64,000 nucleotides of DNA from Bacteroidetes bacterium HGW-Bacteroidetes-2 (GTDB lineage: Bacteria; Bacteroidota; Bacteroidia; Flavobacteriales; Flavobacteriaceae). How positions within the stretch are numbered: position 1 is the first letter of the stretch; every line of letters begins with the position of its first letter. Shown one piece after another: positions 1 to 8,572 of this stretch. Where the stretch lies: assembly GCA_002842575.1 (NCBI GenBank), contig PHDJ01000007.1, forward strand, positions 21,857-85,856, written 5' to 3'. Position numbers and translations under genes: made by a program. The notes under the pieces are model-generated. The model was not told where the DNA came from. It saw nothing but the letters and a program-made list of their open reading frames with translations, and made no database searches.

Positions 1-387
1 AGACGCCTAAATCAGGAAGCTGGAAAAACAATGAAATATGGCAATGTTCCAGAACAAGAAGCCTGGAAAATGGTTACTATAAATCCAGCTAAAATGTTAC
101 ATATTGACAACCGTGTAGGAAGTATAAAAGAAGGCAAAGAAGGGGATGTAGTGCTTTGGAACGACAATCCGTTATCGGTTTATGCCAAAGCAGAAAAAAC
201 GGTTATTGAAGGAGCTATCTATTTTGATATAGAAAAAGACTCACAAAAACGGCAAGCTATTCAATCAGAACGCAACAAGCTCATTCAATTGATGATGGAC
301 GAAAAAAACAGCGGTGAAAAAACACAAAAACCAACCCGAAAAAACCCAAGAGACTTCCATTGTGACACAAACCATTTAGAGGAATAA
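1..387 (+). CDS. Amidohydrolase, C-terminal fragment (5' end outside window)
   Basis: The reading frame is open to the left edge of the window, so the first ATG at 31 is internal and this is the last 128 residues of a larger protein. The visible part has the C-terminal signature of imidazolonepropionase-like amidohydrolases: an NPAKMLHID segment followed by GSIKEGKEGDVVLWNDNPL, where the last turn of the TIM barrel returns to the small composite beta domain. The tail is charged and hydrophilic. The next gene, 61 bp downstream on the same strand, is a second member of the family, so the two are probably co-transcribed. The substrate cannot be told from this fragment. The family is clear; the catalytic part is not visible. 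Confidence 0.85.
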   Translation, partial: RRLNQEAGKTMKYGNVPEQEAWKMVTINPAKMLHIDNRVGSIKEGKEGDVVLWNDNPLSVYAKAEKTVIEGAIYFDIEKDSQKRQAIQSERNKLIQLMMDEKNSGEKTQKPTRKNPRDFHCDTNHLEE

Positions 388-448
388 AAAAAATAACTAA
401 GAACAATTCTAATAAAATTCCTTCCCTTTAAAAAGAAATTTTAAAAAA

Positions 449-1762
449 ATGAAAAAAATGAAAATCATACCTAAAAAACTACCGCTTATAGTACTGTTTC
501 TTATCAGTATGCATATAAACGCACAACAAACCCCTGCCCTTTTGCAAAAAAATGCAATTACCATTCAAGGTGCCACAGCACATATTGGCAATGGCAGTGT
601 TCTAGAAAACTGCACCATCGTTTTTGAAAACGGAAAAATAACGGCAATAGGAAATGTCTCTACACAAGTAAAGGGAACCATTATTAACGCTTCTGGAAAA
701 CACGTCTATCCCGGATTTATAGTTACAAACAGCACTTTAGGACTTGCCGAAATTGATGCTGTACGTGCCAGCGTAGATGTAAATGAAATAGGCAGTATGA
801 TTCCAAACGTTAGAAGTTTAATTGCCTATAATGCTGAAAGTAAAATAGTAGAAAGTATGCGCCCTAATGGCGTTCTTATCGGTCAAATTGTACCTAGAGG
901 TGGAAGAATTACTGGAACCTCATCCGTAGTACAATTTGATGCATGGAATTGGGAAGATGCCGTAATAAAAACCGATGATGCTATCCATTTGAATTGGCCA
1001 AATAGTTTTAGTAGAGGTCGATGGTGGGAGGGTGAATCCAGAGCGTATAGCCCAAATAAAAATTATGAAGAAGAAATTCTTAAAGTAAGCTATTTCTTGA
1101 AAGATGCCTTCGCTTACGGAAAAATAATCCAAAAAGAAAAAAACTTAGCTTTTCAAGCAGTTCAAGGATTATTTACAGGAAAACAAAAACTATTTATTAA
1201 TGCCGATGGTGAAAAAGAAATTATTGACGCCATTACTTTCGCTAAAGAAATAGGCATAAAAGAGGTAGTTCTTGTAGGTGGTTATGATGCTTACAAAATA
1301 ACTGAATTTTTAAAACAAAACAATGTATCGGTTATCGCCGGAAGAACACAAAGCACCCCAATATTTGAAGATGATGATTATGATTTGCCATACAAAATGC
1401 CTAAACTACTCGCAGATGCAGGAATCTTAGTGGCACTTAACCCAGATGGTAGAATGGAACGTATGAACACCCGAAACCTTCCTTTTTATGCTGGACAAGT
1501 TGTTGGCCAAGGTATGGACAAAGAAGAAGCATTAAAAATGATTACCTCTAATGCCGCAAAAATACTAGGTATTGACAACGACTATGGCACATTAGAAATA
1601 GGAAAGAGCGCAACTTTGTTTATTTCTGAAGGCGATGCTTTAGATGCTCGCACTAATTTAGTAAGTAAAGCATTTATTGATGGTAGAGAAATCTCTTTAA
1701 ACTCGCATCATACCACCTTATACCAAAGATATTCTGAAAAATATGAAATGCAGAAACAATGA
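449..1762 (+). CDS. Secreted amidohydrolase-like protein lacking metal ligands
   Basis: A 437-residue protein with an N-terminal signal peptide (basic start, hydrophobic core to about residue 25, ending INAQQ). It has the composite beta domain and TIM-barrel layout of imidazolonepropionase-like amidohydrolases, with VYPGF near residue 90 and a C-terminal SNAAKILGIDNDYGTLEIG segment. The usual metal-binding HxH directly after PGF(I)D is replaced by VTNST, and no candidate replacement histidines appear in the barrel; the few His residues are at the ends. It is therefore probably not a classical metal-dependent hydrolase. It follows another family member, which suggests the pair forms a complex or one is a non-catalytic partner. 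Family assignment is good; function is unknown. Confidence 0.82.
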   Translation: MKKMKIIPKKLPLIVLFLISMHINAQQTPALLQKNAITIQGATAHIGNGSVLENCTIVFENGKITAIGNVSTQVKGTIINASGKHVYPGFIVTNSTLGLAEIDAVRASVDVNEIGSMIPNVRSLIAYNAESKIVESMRPNGVLIGQIVPRGGRITGTSSVVQFDAWNWEDAVIKTDDAIHLNWPNSFSRGRWWEGESRAYSPNKNYEEEILKVSYFLKDAFAYGKIIQKEKNLAFQAVQGLFTGKQKLFINADGEKEIIDAITFAKEIGIKEVVLVGGYDAYKITEFLKQNNVSVIAGRTQSTPIFEDDDYDLPYKMPKLLADAGILVALNPDGRMERMNTRNLPFYAGQVVGQGMDKEEALKMITSNAAKILGIDNDYGTLEIGKSATLFISEGDALDARTNLVSKAFIDGREISLNSHHTTLYQRYSEKYEMQKQ

Positions 1763-1777
1763 TGCAATATTTTAAAC

Positions 1778-1814
1778 AAACCTGCTGGATTTTTAAAATT
1801 CTGGCGGTTTTTTT
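1778..1814 (+). terminator. Rho-independent terminator after the amidohydrolase pair
   Basis: A stem formed by AAACC-t-GCTGGA and TCTGGCGGTTT (one bulged T, two wobble pairs), followed by a run of seven T. It lies 16 bp after the stop codon of the upstream plus-strand gene and just before a convergent minus-strand gene. The stem is imperfect, so confidence is moderate. Confidence 0.5.
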
Positions 1815-1820
1815 ATACAG

Positions 1821-2606
1821 TTACTCTACATAGATGCTTCCTTCTGGAGCCTGAAATAAAGATTTGTTTAATTCTGTTTCTGAAATTTCTACCTTAAAAA
1901 ATAATACGGTTTGGAAAGGTTCAAAATCACGATTGTTTTTTGTGCTATACCAAACCATTTTTTCGGGAAGTAATAAATCCTTTTTTTTAGCCCAAGAAGC
2001 ATACTTTATATAATGCCATTCAGTGTTTTTGTTGCCTTCAAAAAAAGTCACGGTGTATCCCAACCATTCCATTTGAAAGGTTTCTTTATTATAATAAATA
2101 ATATATTCGTCTTCAGGCGATTGCCCTATATTTCTTTCAAACCCAATGTGAATAACTCCATACGTTATTCGATTTATAATCGTGTCTTTTCGCTCCGTAT
2201 AAAAAGCTCCATCATCTGCAATAATAAAAGGCATGGCATAAAAATAAAACATCTGGTTGTAATAAAATTTAGGATTTCCAGAATAGGAGCCTTTTTTTTC
2301 ATCTAACCACACTCCATCTCCATCATAACCAAGCTTAAAAACATCCGATTCTACTGTAGCTTGTCTCGAAATCAAATCGGTAATATGTCTTTCAATACCT
2401 GAAGAGGTTTCTATTTCAAAAGATAAACTTTTCATTTTATGCCAAGAGGTTAAACCACCGTGCGCATCAAAAATTTTTGATACCACAGAAGGATTTATTT
2501 TATTTTTTAGCACCCTATTTTCCACTTGTTTATATTCCTTATTTTTATTTTCAATACATGAATTAAAAATTAAAAATAAAACGAAAACAAGAACTATTTT
2601 TTTCAT
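1821..2606 (-). CDS. Putative lipoprotein, tandem paralogue
   Basis: A 261-residue protein starting MKKIVLVFVLFLIFNSC, a typical short Bacteroidota lipoprotein signal with the lipid-acceptor Cys at residue 17. The mature part shares its whole layout with the neighbour at 2689-3477: a DAHGGLTSWHKM segment near residue 48, a shared FYYNQMFYFYAMPFIIADDG stretch in the middle, PEDEYIIYYNKET, and an ending of the form FQAPEGSIYVE. The two genes are clearly an old tandem duplication. I do not recognise an enzyme motif. The repeated aromatic beta-strand pattern suggests a periplasmic or outer-membrane-anchored beta-rich protein such as a LolA-like carrier, but that is only a guess. Confidence 0.8.
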   Translation of the reverse strand: MKKIVLVFVLFLIFNSCIENKNKEYKQVENRVLKNKINPSVVSKIFDAHGGLTSWHKMKSLSFEIETSSGIERHITDLISRQATVESDVFKLGYDGDGVWLDEKKGSYSGNPKFYYNQMFYFYAMPFIIADDGAFYTERKDTIINRITYGVIHIGFERNIGQSPEDEYIIYYNKETFQMEWLGYTVTFFEGNKNTEWHYIKYASWAKKKDLLLPEKMVWYSTKNNRDFEPFQTVLFFKVEISETELNKSLFQAPEGSIYVE

Positions 2607-2641
2607 AAAAGCAATAATTTATATCCTCTTAAAATAGGAAA

Positions 2642-2664
2642 AGCTTCTGGTTTTGCCAGAAGCT
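2642..2664 (-). terminator. Hairpin terminator of the 2689-3477 gene
   Basis: A perfect 9-bp stem AGCTTCTGG/CCAGAAGCT with a 5-nt loop. Read on the minus strand it follows the stop codon of the 2689-3477 gene and continues into a T-rich stretch. It separates the two paralogous lipoprotein genes, so they are probably transcribed separately, at least in part. Confidence 0.7.
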
Positions 2665-2688
2665 CTTGTGATTATTTTTAAAATCAAT

Positions 2689-3477
2689 TTACTCCACTAC
2701 CCTGCTTCCATCTGGGGCTTGAAAGGTAGAATTTTCTAAAACACTTTCAGAAACAAGTACTTTTGAGAAGGCAACAGTGTTTTTGGGAGTCGAAGGTTTT
2801 CCTTCTTTTACATCAAACCAAACTAGGGTTTGCGGAAGTAATAATCCATTTTCAGTTAGCCATGTATCGTATTTAATATAATGCCAATCGGTGCTTTTTG
2901 TTTTATCAAAAAAGGTAATTGTATAGGCTAACCAAGCCATTTTATGAGTTTCTTTATCATAAAACACAATATATTCGTCTTCTGGGGTTTCACCCACTCC
3001 TGCATTATATCCAATTTTAATTGCACCATAGGTTTTATCTTCTAGAATGGTATCTTCTAAATCGGTATAAACAATACCATCATCTGCTAATATAAAAGGC
3101 ATTGCATAAAAATAAAACATCAGGTTATAATAAAATTTAGGATTGCCTTCATAAGGCTTATCGATTTCTTCTATCCAAATTTTTTCGCCATCATTACCAA
3201 TGTTAAAGGCGTTTGAAGCAATCAATGTTTTTCTTGATTTTAAATCGGTACTATGCATTTCTGCTCCTGAGGGTTTTTCTATTTCAAAGCAAAGATTATT
3301 CATTTTATTCCAAGTTGTTATTCCTCCGTGGGCTTCAAATATGTATGAAATAGCTGTTGGATATTCTTTTACTTGGGCAACTTCCTCTAAAGTTGTTTCA
3401 GAGTTAGTTTCTTTAACTTTATTTCCACAAGAATTGAAGAAAAATACTATAATTGCTGTAAAAAGCGCTTTTTTCAT
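2689..3477 (-). CDS. Putative lipoprotein, tandem paralogue
   Basis: Start chosen at 3477, giving 262 residues beginning MKKALFTAIIVFFFNSC. This is a lipoprotein signal with Cys at residue 17 and it matches the start of the neighbouring paralogue. The longer frame up to 3561 adds 28 residues with no signal character. The body matches the 1821-2606 protein segment by segment: EAHGGITTWNKM, a central FYYNLMFYFYAMPFILADDG stretch, PEDEYIVFYDKET and the ending FQAPDGSRVVE. No catalytic motif is recognised. The strong conservation of the central aromatic region points to a ligand-binding or structural core common to both. Function is unknown. Confidence 0.8.
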   Translation of the reverse strand: MKKALFTAIIVFFFNSCGNKVKETNSETTLEEVAQVKEYPTAISYIFEAHGGITTWNKMNNLCFEIEKPSGAEMHSTDLKSRKTLIASNAFNIGNDGEKIWIEEIDKPYEGNPKFYYNLMFYFYAMPFILADDGIVYTDLEDTILEDKTYGAIKIGYNAGVGETPEDEYIVFYDKETHKMAWLAYTITFFDKTKSTDWHYIKYDTWLTENGLLLPQTLVWFDVKEGKPSTPKNTVAFSKVLVSESVLENSTFQAPDGSRVVE

Positions 3478-3662
3478 ATCTTTTGTTTTGGTTTGTGCTA
3501 AAATACAAATATTAAATTGTTTTGTTGAATGATTTAATAAAACCTTAGAGTTTTTACACACTTTTTACCCATACAATGTAAGATAATTAGGTTTTATTTT
3601 ATAGGAAAATCAAGTTTAAGAAACATTTTTAATTTCCCATTACATATTAAGGAGTCAGGTCT

Positions 3663-3670
3663 TATCTTTG
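3663..3670 (+). promoter_or_regulatory. Bacteroidota -7 promoter element (RNA methyltransferase gene)
   Basis: TATCTTTG is a perfect match to TAnnTTTG. It ends only 4 nt before the ATG at 3675, so the predicted transcript would have a very short or no leader. No clear -33 TTTG is seen upstream. Confidence 0.4.
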
Positions 3671-3674
3671 TGCT

Positions 3675-4472
3675 ATGCAAAAAAAAATAAACAGCCTTCA
3701 AAACCCTTTTCTTAAGCAATTAATACACTTGCATGAAAAATCGCGCGAACGAAAAAAAACGGGTTTGTTTTTAATAGAAGGCGAGCGGGAAATAGGTTTA
3801 GCTATAAAAGGTGGATACGCAATTGAAGCCTTCATTTTCTGTAAAGAACTTTATCCAGAAAATATGTTGATTCATCTGTTAAATCAACCCGTAGATCAAA
3901 TTGAAGTTTCTCTAGAAATCTATCAAAAACTTGCCTACAGAGAAACTACTGAAGGTATAATTGCATTAGCAAAAGCAAAAAATCTTTCTTTACAATCTCT
4001 GCTATTTACCACTAAAAACCCAATAATTCTAGTAGCCGAAGCTCCAGAAAAACCTGGAAACATTGGAGCCTTGTTACGCACCGCAGATGCGGCAAAGCTA
4101 GATGCTGTTTTAATTGCCAATCCAAAAACAGACCTTTACAACCCAAATATCATTAGAAGCAGCGTTGGTGGTTTATTTACTAACCAAATAGCAACAGGAA
4201 CTACAGAAGAAATTATTTCCTTTTTAAAGAAAAACAATATTGCCATCTATTGTGCTGCTTTAAAAGCATCTATACCCTATACCGAAACTAATTTTAGTAA
4301 AGCTTGTGCCATTGTAGTTGGAACAGAATCTACAGGATTAAGTGCTCCATGGTTAGAAAATGCTACACAAAATATAATCATCCCAATGGAAGGCGAAATA
4401 GACTCTATGAATGTTTCAGTAGCTGCGGCAATTCTTATCTTTGAGGCAAAAAGGCAACAAAAACATCTTTAA
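3675..4472 (+). CDS. SpoU/TrmH-family RNA 2'-O-methyltransferase
   Basis: A 265-residue protein with the SPOUT methyltransferase fold. The N-terminal 90 residues form a substrate-binding domain of the SpoU_sub_bind type (SREREKKTG-like start, LIEGEREI). The catalytic part shows motif 1 as EKPGNIGALLRTADAA, motif 2 as VVGTESTGLSAPWL and motif 3 as IPMEGEIDSMNVSVAAAIL, which form the knotted S-adenosylmethionine pocket. Members methylate the 2'-hydroxyl of a ribose in rRNA or tRNA, and this size and layout resembles RlmB-type 23S rRNA methylases. The exact target nucleotide cannot be read from the sequence. It stands alone, with an M48 protease gene 44 bp downstream on the same strand. Confidence 0.9.
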   Translation: MQKKINSLQNPFLKQLIHLHEKSRERKKTGLFLIEGEREIGLAIKGGYAIEAFIFCKELYPENMLIHLLNQPVDQIEVSLEIYQKLAYRETTEGIIALAKAKNLSLQSLLFTTKNPIILVAEAPEKPGNIGALLRTADAAKLDAVLIANPKTDLYNPNIIRSSVGGLFTNQIATGTTEEIISFLKKNNIAIYCAALKASIPYTETNFSKACAIVVGTESTGLSAPWLENATQNIIIPMEGEIDSMNVSVAAAILIFEAKRQQKHL

Positions 4473-4516
4473 TATTTTACACAAAAAACATAAAAAATTC
4501 AGAATTTTAAAATTTT

Positions 4517-5749
4517 ATGACTGCAACAATGATATTCAATAGTATTCTAAGCATTCTAATCCTAAGTTTTGTGATAGACAAAATTCTAGATTATTTAAAT
4601 GCAAAAAAGTTTGATGAGCCAGTTCCTTCAGAGCTTGCAGATGTTTATAACGATTCAGAATACAAAAAGTCACAAGCATATAAAAAAGAGAATTCAAAAT
4701 TTTCTATGTGGAGTTCTACTTTTACTTTAGTCCTTACCTTAGCTTTTTTCTTATATGATGGTTTTGCTTTTGTAGATGCAGTAGCAAAAAGTATTTCTGA
4801 AAATTCTATTGTCATTACACTTCTATTTTTTGGAGTTATATTACTGGCAAGTGATCTTATCTCTACTCCTTTTGCCTATTACCATACCTTTGTTATTGAA
4901 GAAAAGTATGGATTTAACAAAAGTACCAGAAAATTATTTTTTTTAGACAAACTAAAAGGTTGGATAATGGGTATCCTATTGGGAGGTGGAATCTTAGCCT
5001 TAATTACTTGGTTTTATAAAGCCTTTCCAAACAATTTTTGGTGGTACACTTGGATTGCAATAGCTGTTTTTTCTATTTTTATGAACATGTTTTATGCCAA
5101 GCTAATTGTACCAATTTTCAACAAACAAAAACCATTGGAAGCAGGTTTGCTAAGAGATAAAATAGAAAAATACGCAACAAAAGTTGGTTTTCAATTAAAT
5201 CATATTTATGTAATTGATGGTTCTAAAAGAAGCACAAAATCCAACGCTTACTTTTCGGGGTTTGGAAAAGAAAAACGTATTACGCTTTTTGACACGTTAA
5301 TCGATGATTTAGAAGAAGATGAAATTGTAGCGGTTTTAGCCCATGAAGTTGGTCATTATAAGCGAAAACACATTGTGATAAATTTATTTTCTAGCTTGCT
5401 TTTAACAGGACTTACCCTTTGGTTATTATCTTTATTTATATCAAATCCTCTACTTTCACAAGCATTAGGTGTAAGCGTGCCATCCTTCCATATCGGGCTA
5501 ATAGCTTTTATGGTTTTGTATAGTCCCATTTCTGGTATTACGGGATTGGTAATGAATAGTATTTCGAGAAAGTTTGAATATCAGGCAGATAATTATGCTA
5601 AAGAAACATTTGGTGGTGAGCCATTAATTTCTTCTTTAAAAAAATTGTCAAAAAATAGCCTGAGTAATTTAACACCACATCCAGCCTATGTTTTTGCACA
5701 TTACTCACATCCTCCACTATTAGAACGTTTTAAAAATTTAAAAAAATAA
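4517..5749 (+). CDS. M48-family membrane metalloprotease (Ste24/CAAX protease-like)
   Basis: A 410-residue integral membrane protein with the Ste24/HtpX layout: a hydrophobic N-terminal helix, further membrane segments at about 65-85, 98-120, 150-168 and 175-198, then the zinc-binding helix HEVGH at 276-280 and two more membrane segments after it. The third zinc ligand is expected in RKFEYQADNYA near residue 355. The protein has the large N-terminal membrane region and the full length of Ste24-type CAAX endopeptidases rather than the shorter HtpX. In bacteria such proteases are thought to act in membrane protein quality control, since prenylated substrates are absent. The substrate here is unknown. 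Confidence 0.9.
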   Translation: MTATMIFNSILSILILSFVIDKILDYLNAKKFDEPVPSELADVYNDSEYKKSQAYKKENSKFSMWSSTFTLVLTLAFFLYDGFAFVDAVAKSISENSIVITLLFFGVILLASDLISTPFAYYHTFVIEEKYGFNKSTRKLFFLDKLKGWIMGILLGGGILALITWFYKAFPNNFWWYTWIAIAVFSIFMNMFYAKLIVPIFNKQKPLEAGLLRDKIEKYATKVGFQLNHIYVIDGSKRSTKSNAYFSGFGKEKRITLFDTLIDDLEEDEIVAVLAHEVGHYKRKHIVINLFSSLLLTGLTLWLLSLFISNPLLSQALGVSVPSFHIGLIAFMVLYSPISGITGLVMNSISRKFEYQADNYAKETFGGEPLISSLKKLSKNSLSNLTPHPAYVFAHYSHPPLLERFKNLKK

Positions 5750-5830
5750 AACTTTTTTTATAAAAACACAAAAAGCCGATTACTGATTAAAGTAACTCAA
5801 AAAATAGGTTACAATTAACAAAAACAATAA

Positions 5831-5860
5831 TTGTTTTTAAAAAAGGAATTTGTACTTTTA
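5831..5860 (+). promoter_or_regulatory. Probable promoter of spoT
   Basis: TTG at 5831-5833, a 19-nt spacer and TACTTTTA at 5853-5860 fit the Bacteroidota TTTG/TAnnTTTG pattern with one mismatch in the -7 element. The ATG follows 4 nt later, so the leader would be very short. Confidence 0.35.
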
Positions 5861-5864
5861 ATTT

Positions 5865-8075
5865 ATGACCCAAGAAGTTTTAGATAAAGAAAACAAAGAG
5901 ATTGCACAGCAATACAAACAGCTTTTAAAAATAAGCTATAGAACCCTTTCTAATGAGGACAAAAAACAAATTAGACTAGCGTTTGACATTGCCGTAGATG
6001 CACACAAAGAACAACGGCGAAAATCTGGTGAGGCTTATATTTTTCACCCAATAGCCGTTGCAAAAATTGTTGCCTCTGAAATTGGTTTGGATGCCACTTC
6101 TATTGCTTCGGCATTACTTCATGACGTGGTAGAAGACACCAGTTACACTTTGGATGATATAGATCGCCTTTTTGGAAAAGCTGTTTGCAGAATTGTTGCT
6201 GGTTTAACAAAAATTTCTGCTATGGAAAACCATGACAGAGATGTTTCTTTACAAGCAGAAAACTTTCGAAAAATGTTGCTTACGCTTAATGAAGATGTAC
6301 GAGTTATTATCATCAAAATAGCAGACAGATACCACAATATGCTAACCATGGATTCTATGTCTCCAGATAAGCAAATAAAAATCGCTTCTGAAACACTATA
6401 TATATATGCTCCTTTAGCACATAGAATTGGTTTGTATCACATCAAAACTCAACTAGAAGATTTAAGTTTAAAATACACCGAGCCACAAGTTTATACAGAT
6501 ATTTTTGGTAAAATAAAAGAAAGCAAAGAAGAACAAGACAAATATATAGAAGTATTTAATAAAGTGATTCAAGACTCATTAAATAAAGAAGGACTGGATT
6601 ATGAAATAAAAGGAAGACCAAAGTCTATTTTTTCAATAAGAAGAAAAATGTTGAAACAAAACATCTCTTTTGAGGAAGTTTATGACAAATTTGCAGTTAG
6701 AATTATTTATAAAAGTATCCCTGAAAACGAAAAATTTCTCGCCTGGAAAATTTATTCCATAGTTACCGATCACTTTAGGCCCAACCCAACCCGATTGCGC
6801 GATTGGATTTCATCACCAAAATCAACAGGTTATGAGGCATTACACATCACCGTTATGGGGCCAAAAGGGCGTTGGGTAGAAGTACAAATTAGAAGTGAAC
6901 GAATGAATGAAATTGCAGAAAAAGGATTTGCTGCACACTATAAATACAAAAATAAAGACGAAGAAGAAGACCACAATTTAGAGCTTTGGTTAAATAAATT
7001 GCAGGAAGCATTAGAAAATTCAGAAACCAATGCCGTAGATTTTGTAGAACAGTTTAAACTGAATCTTTATGCCAAAGAAATATTTGTTTTCACCCCACAA
7101 GGTGATTTAGTTTCTCTACCCAAAACAGCAACAGCACTTGATTTTGCGTTTAGCATTCACACTGAGGTTGGTTTAAAAACACGCGGCGCAAGAGTAAATG
7201 GCAGATTAGTGCCATTAAGCACCGAATTAAAAAGTGGAGATCAGGTAGAAATCATAACTTCTGAAAATGCAAAACCCAATGCCAACTGGTTAGATTACAC
7301 TACTACAGCACGTGCAAAATCAAAAATAAAAACCTCTTTAAAAGACGAAAAAAAGAAAATAGCAGAAGACGGCAAACAAATTTTAGCGCGAAAATTAAAA
7401 TCCCTTAAAATAAGTTTAGACGAAAAAACAGTAAACCAACTAGTTGTATTTTTTAAAGTAAAAACAAGCCTAGATTTATTTTATCGTATTGGGTCTGGCA
7501 TTATTGAAAACCAACAATTACGAAATTTTGCTGCATCAAGAAGCAATACACTCGTCCGTTTTTTCAAAAACAGAATGCGTAAGAATCCCTCACAGGAAGA
7601 AATATATAAAGACGAAATTACAATAAAATATGACCAATTGGTTTTTGGTAAAGAAGAACAAAAATTAGATTATACTTTAGCCAATTGCTGCAACCCCATT
7701 CCCGGTGATGATGTCTTTGGATTTATTACCGTTAGCGAAGGGATAAAAGTACATAAAAGCACTTGTCCTAACGCACTTCAACTGCAAAGTAATTACACCT
7801 ACCGAATTATTCAAGCAAAATGGATAGACTCCTCTCAACAAGATTTTAAAGCAGAATTAATTATAACAGGCATCGATAATTTGGGATTAGTAAATTCTGT
7901 CACAAAAGTCATTTCTAACCATATGAACATCAACATAAAAAGCATTAGCTTTAATAGCAATGACGGTATTTTTTCAGGTAAAATAATGGTCATAGTAAAA
8001 AACAAAATCATCCTAAATGAGGTAATTGCTAAAATCAAAAAAATTAACGGGATTGACAAGGTAACAAGAGTTTAA
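5865..8075 (+). CDS. spoT: Bifunctional (p)ppGpp synthetase/hydrolase
   Basis: A 736-residue full-length RelA/SpoT homologue, the stringent-response enzyme that makes and destroys (p)ppGpp. The HD hydrolase domain is intact (H61, H86-D87 in ALLHDVVEDT, D153 in KIADRYHNM). The synthetase domain at about 245-360 has KGRPKSIFSI and RLRDWISSPK followed by GYEALH; the basic RxRD form is typical of bifunctional rather than RelA-type synthetase-only enzymes. A TGS domain follows at about 405-466, a zinc-finger-like region with NCCNPIPGD at 607-615, and a C-terminal ACT domain from about 663. Both activities are therefore expected. It is followed by a Fur-family regulator and purA on the same strand; (p)ppGpp is known to inhibit PurA in E. 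coli. Confidence 0.95.
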   Translation: MTQEVLDKENKEIAQQYKQLLKISYRTLSNEDKKQIRLAFDIAVDAHKEQRRKSGEAYIFHPIAVAKIVASEIGLDATSIASALLHDVVEDTSYTLDDIDRLFGKAVCRIVAGLTKISAMENHDRDVSLQAENFRKMLLTLNEDVRVIIIKIADRYHNMLTMDSMSPDKQIKIASETLYIYAPLAHRIGLYHIKTQLEDLSLKYTEPQVYTDIFGKIKESKEEQDKYIEVFNKVIQDSLNKEGLDYEIKGRPKSIFSIRRKMLKQNISFEEVYDKFAVRIIYKSIPENEKFLAWKIYSIVTDHFRPNPTRLRDWISSPKSTGYEALHITVMGPKGRWVEVQIRSERMNEIAEKGFAAHYKYKNKDEEEDHNLELWLNKLQEALENSETNAVDFVEQFKLNLYAKEIFVFTPQGDLVSLPKTATALDFAFSIHTEVGLKTRGARVNGRLVPLSTELKSGDQVEIITSENAKPNANWLDYTTTARAKSKIKTSLKDEKKKIAEDGKQILARKLKSLKISLDEKTVNQLVVFFKVKTSLDLFYRIGSGIIENQQLRNFAASRSNTLVRFFKNRMRKNPSQEEIYKDEITIKYDQLVFGKEEQKLDYTLANCCNPIPGDDVFGFITVSEGIKVHKSTCPNALQLQSNYTYRIIQAKWIDSSQQDFKAELIITGIDNLGLVNSVTKVISNHMNINIKSISFNSNDGIFSGKIMVIVKNKIILNEVIAKIKKINGIDKVTRV

Positions 8076-8082
8076 AAAAGAT

Positions 8083-8090
8083 TAAATTTG
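8083..8090 (+). promoter_or_regulatory. -7 promoter element before the Fur-family gene
   Basis: TAAATTTG is a perfect TAnnTTTG match. It sits between the spoT stop codon and the ATG at 8101, so the regulator may have its own promoter with a leader of only a few nucleotides. No clear -33 element is visible. Confidence 0.4.
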
Positions 8091-8100
8091 TACCTCTAAA

Positions 8101-8559
8101 ATGAAAGATAACAAATCGAATATCAACACCAATCAAGAAATCGTAAAAAACGTATTCACCGCTTTTTTAGAGGAAAAAGGACACAGAAAAACTCCAGAAC
8201 GTTTTGCTATTCTTCAAGAAATATATAGCAACACAGTACATTTTGACATAGAATCACTATACATCAAAATGAAAAATAAAAAATATCGGGTTAGCAGAGC
8301 TACGCTATACAACACTATAGAATTACTTTTAGAATGCAGACTTGTTCGCAAACATCAGTTTGGTCAAAACCAAGCGCATTATGAGAAATCCTATTTTGAC
8401 AGACAACACGATCACGTAATACTTACAGATACCGGTGAAGTAATTGAATTTTGCGACCCGCGAATTCAATCGATAAAAAAAACAATTGAAGAAGTTTTTA
8501 ATATTGAAATTACCAACCATTCCCTTTACTTTTACGGAACAAAAAAAACAATCAAATAA
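8101..8559 (+). CDS. Fur-family metal-responsive transcriptional regulator
   Basis: A 152-residue protein with the Fur layout. A winged-helix DNA-binding domain spans about residues 10-90, with the recognition region [17 protein letters not shown], followed by a dimerisation and metal domain containing the RQHDHVIL histidine cluster. The structural-zinc CxxC pairs of many Fur proteins are absent; only a single Cys in EFCDPRI remains. Fur, Zur and PerR cannot be separated from sequence alone. It sits 25 bp after spoT and its stop is 13 bp before purA, so it may be co-transcribed with both. Confidence 0.88.
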   Translation: MKDNKSNINTNQEIVKNVFTAFLEEKGHRKTPERFAILQEIYSNTVHFDIESLYIKMKNKKYRVSRATLYNTIELLLECRLVRKHQFGQNQAHYEKSYFDRQHDHVILTDTGEVIEFCDPRIQSIKKTIEEVFNIEITNHSLYFYGTKKTIK

Positions 8560-8572
8560 TACTATAAATATA

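Noticed and set aside
31..33. ATG as the true start of the first gene
   Set aside because: The frame continues upstream to the window edge in amidohydrolase sequence, so the gene begins outside.
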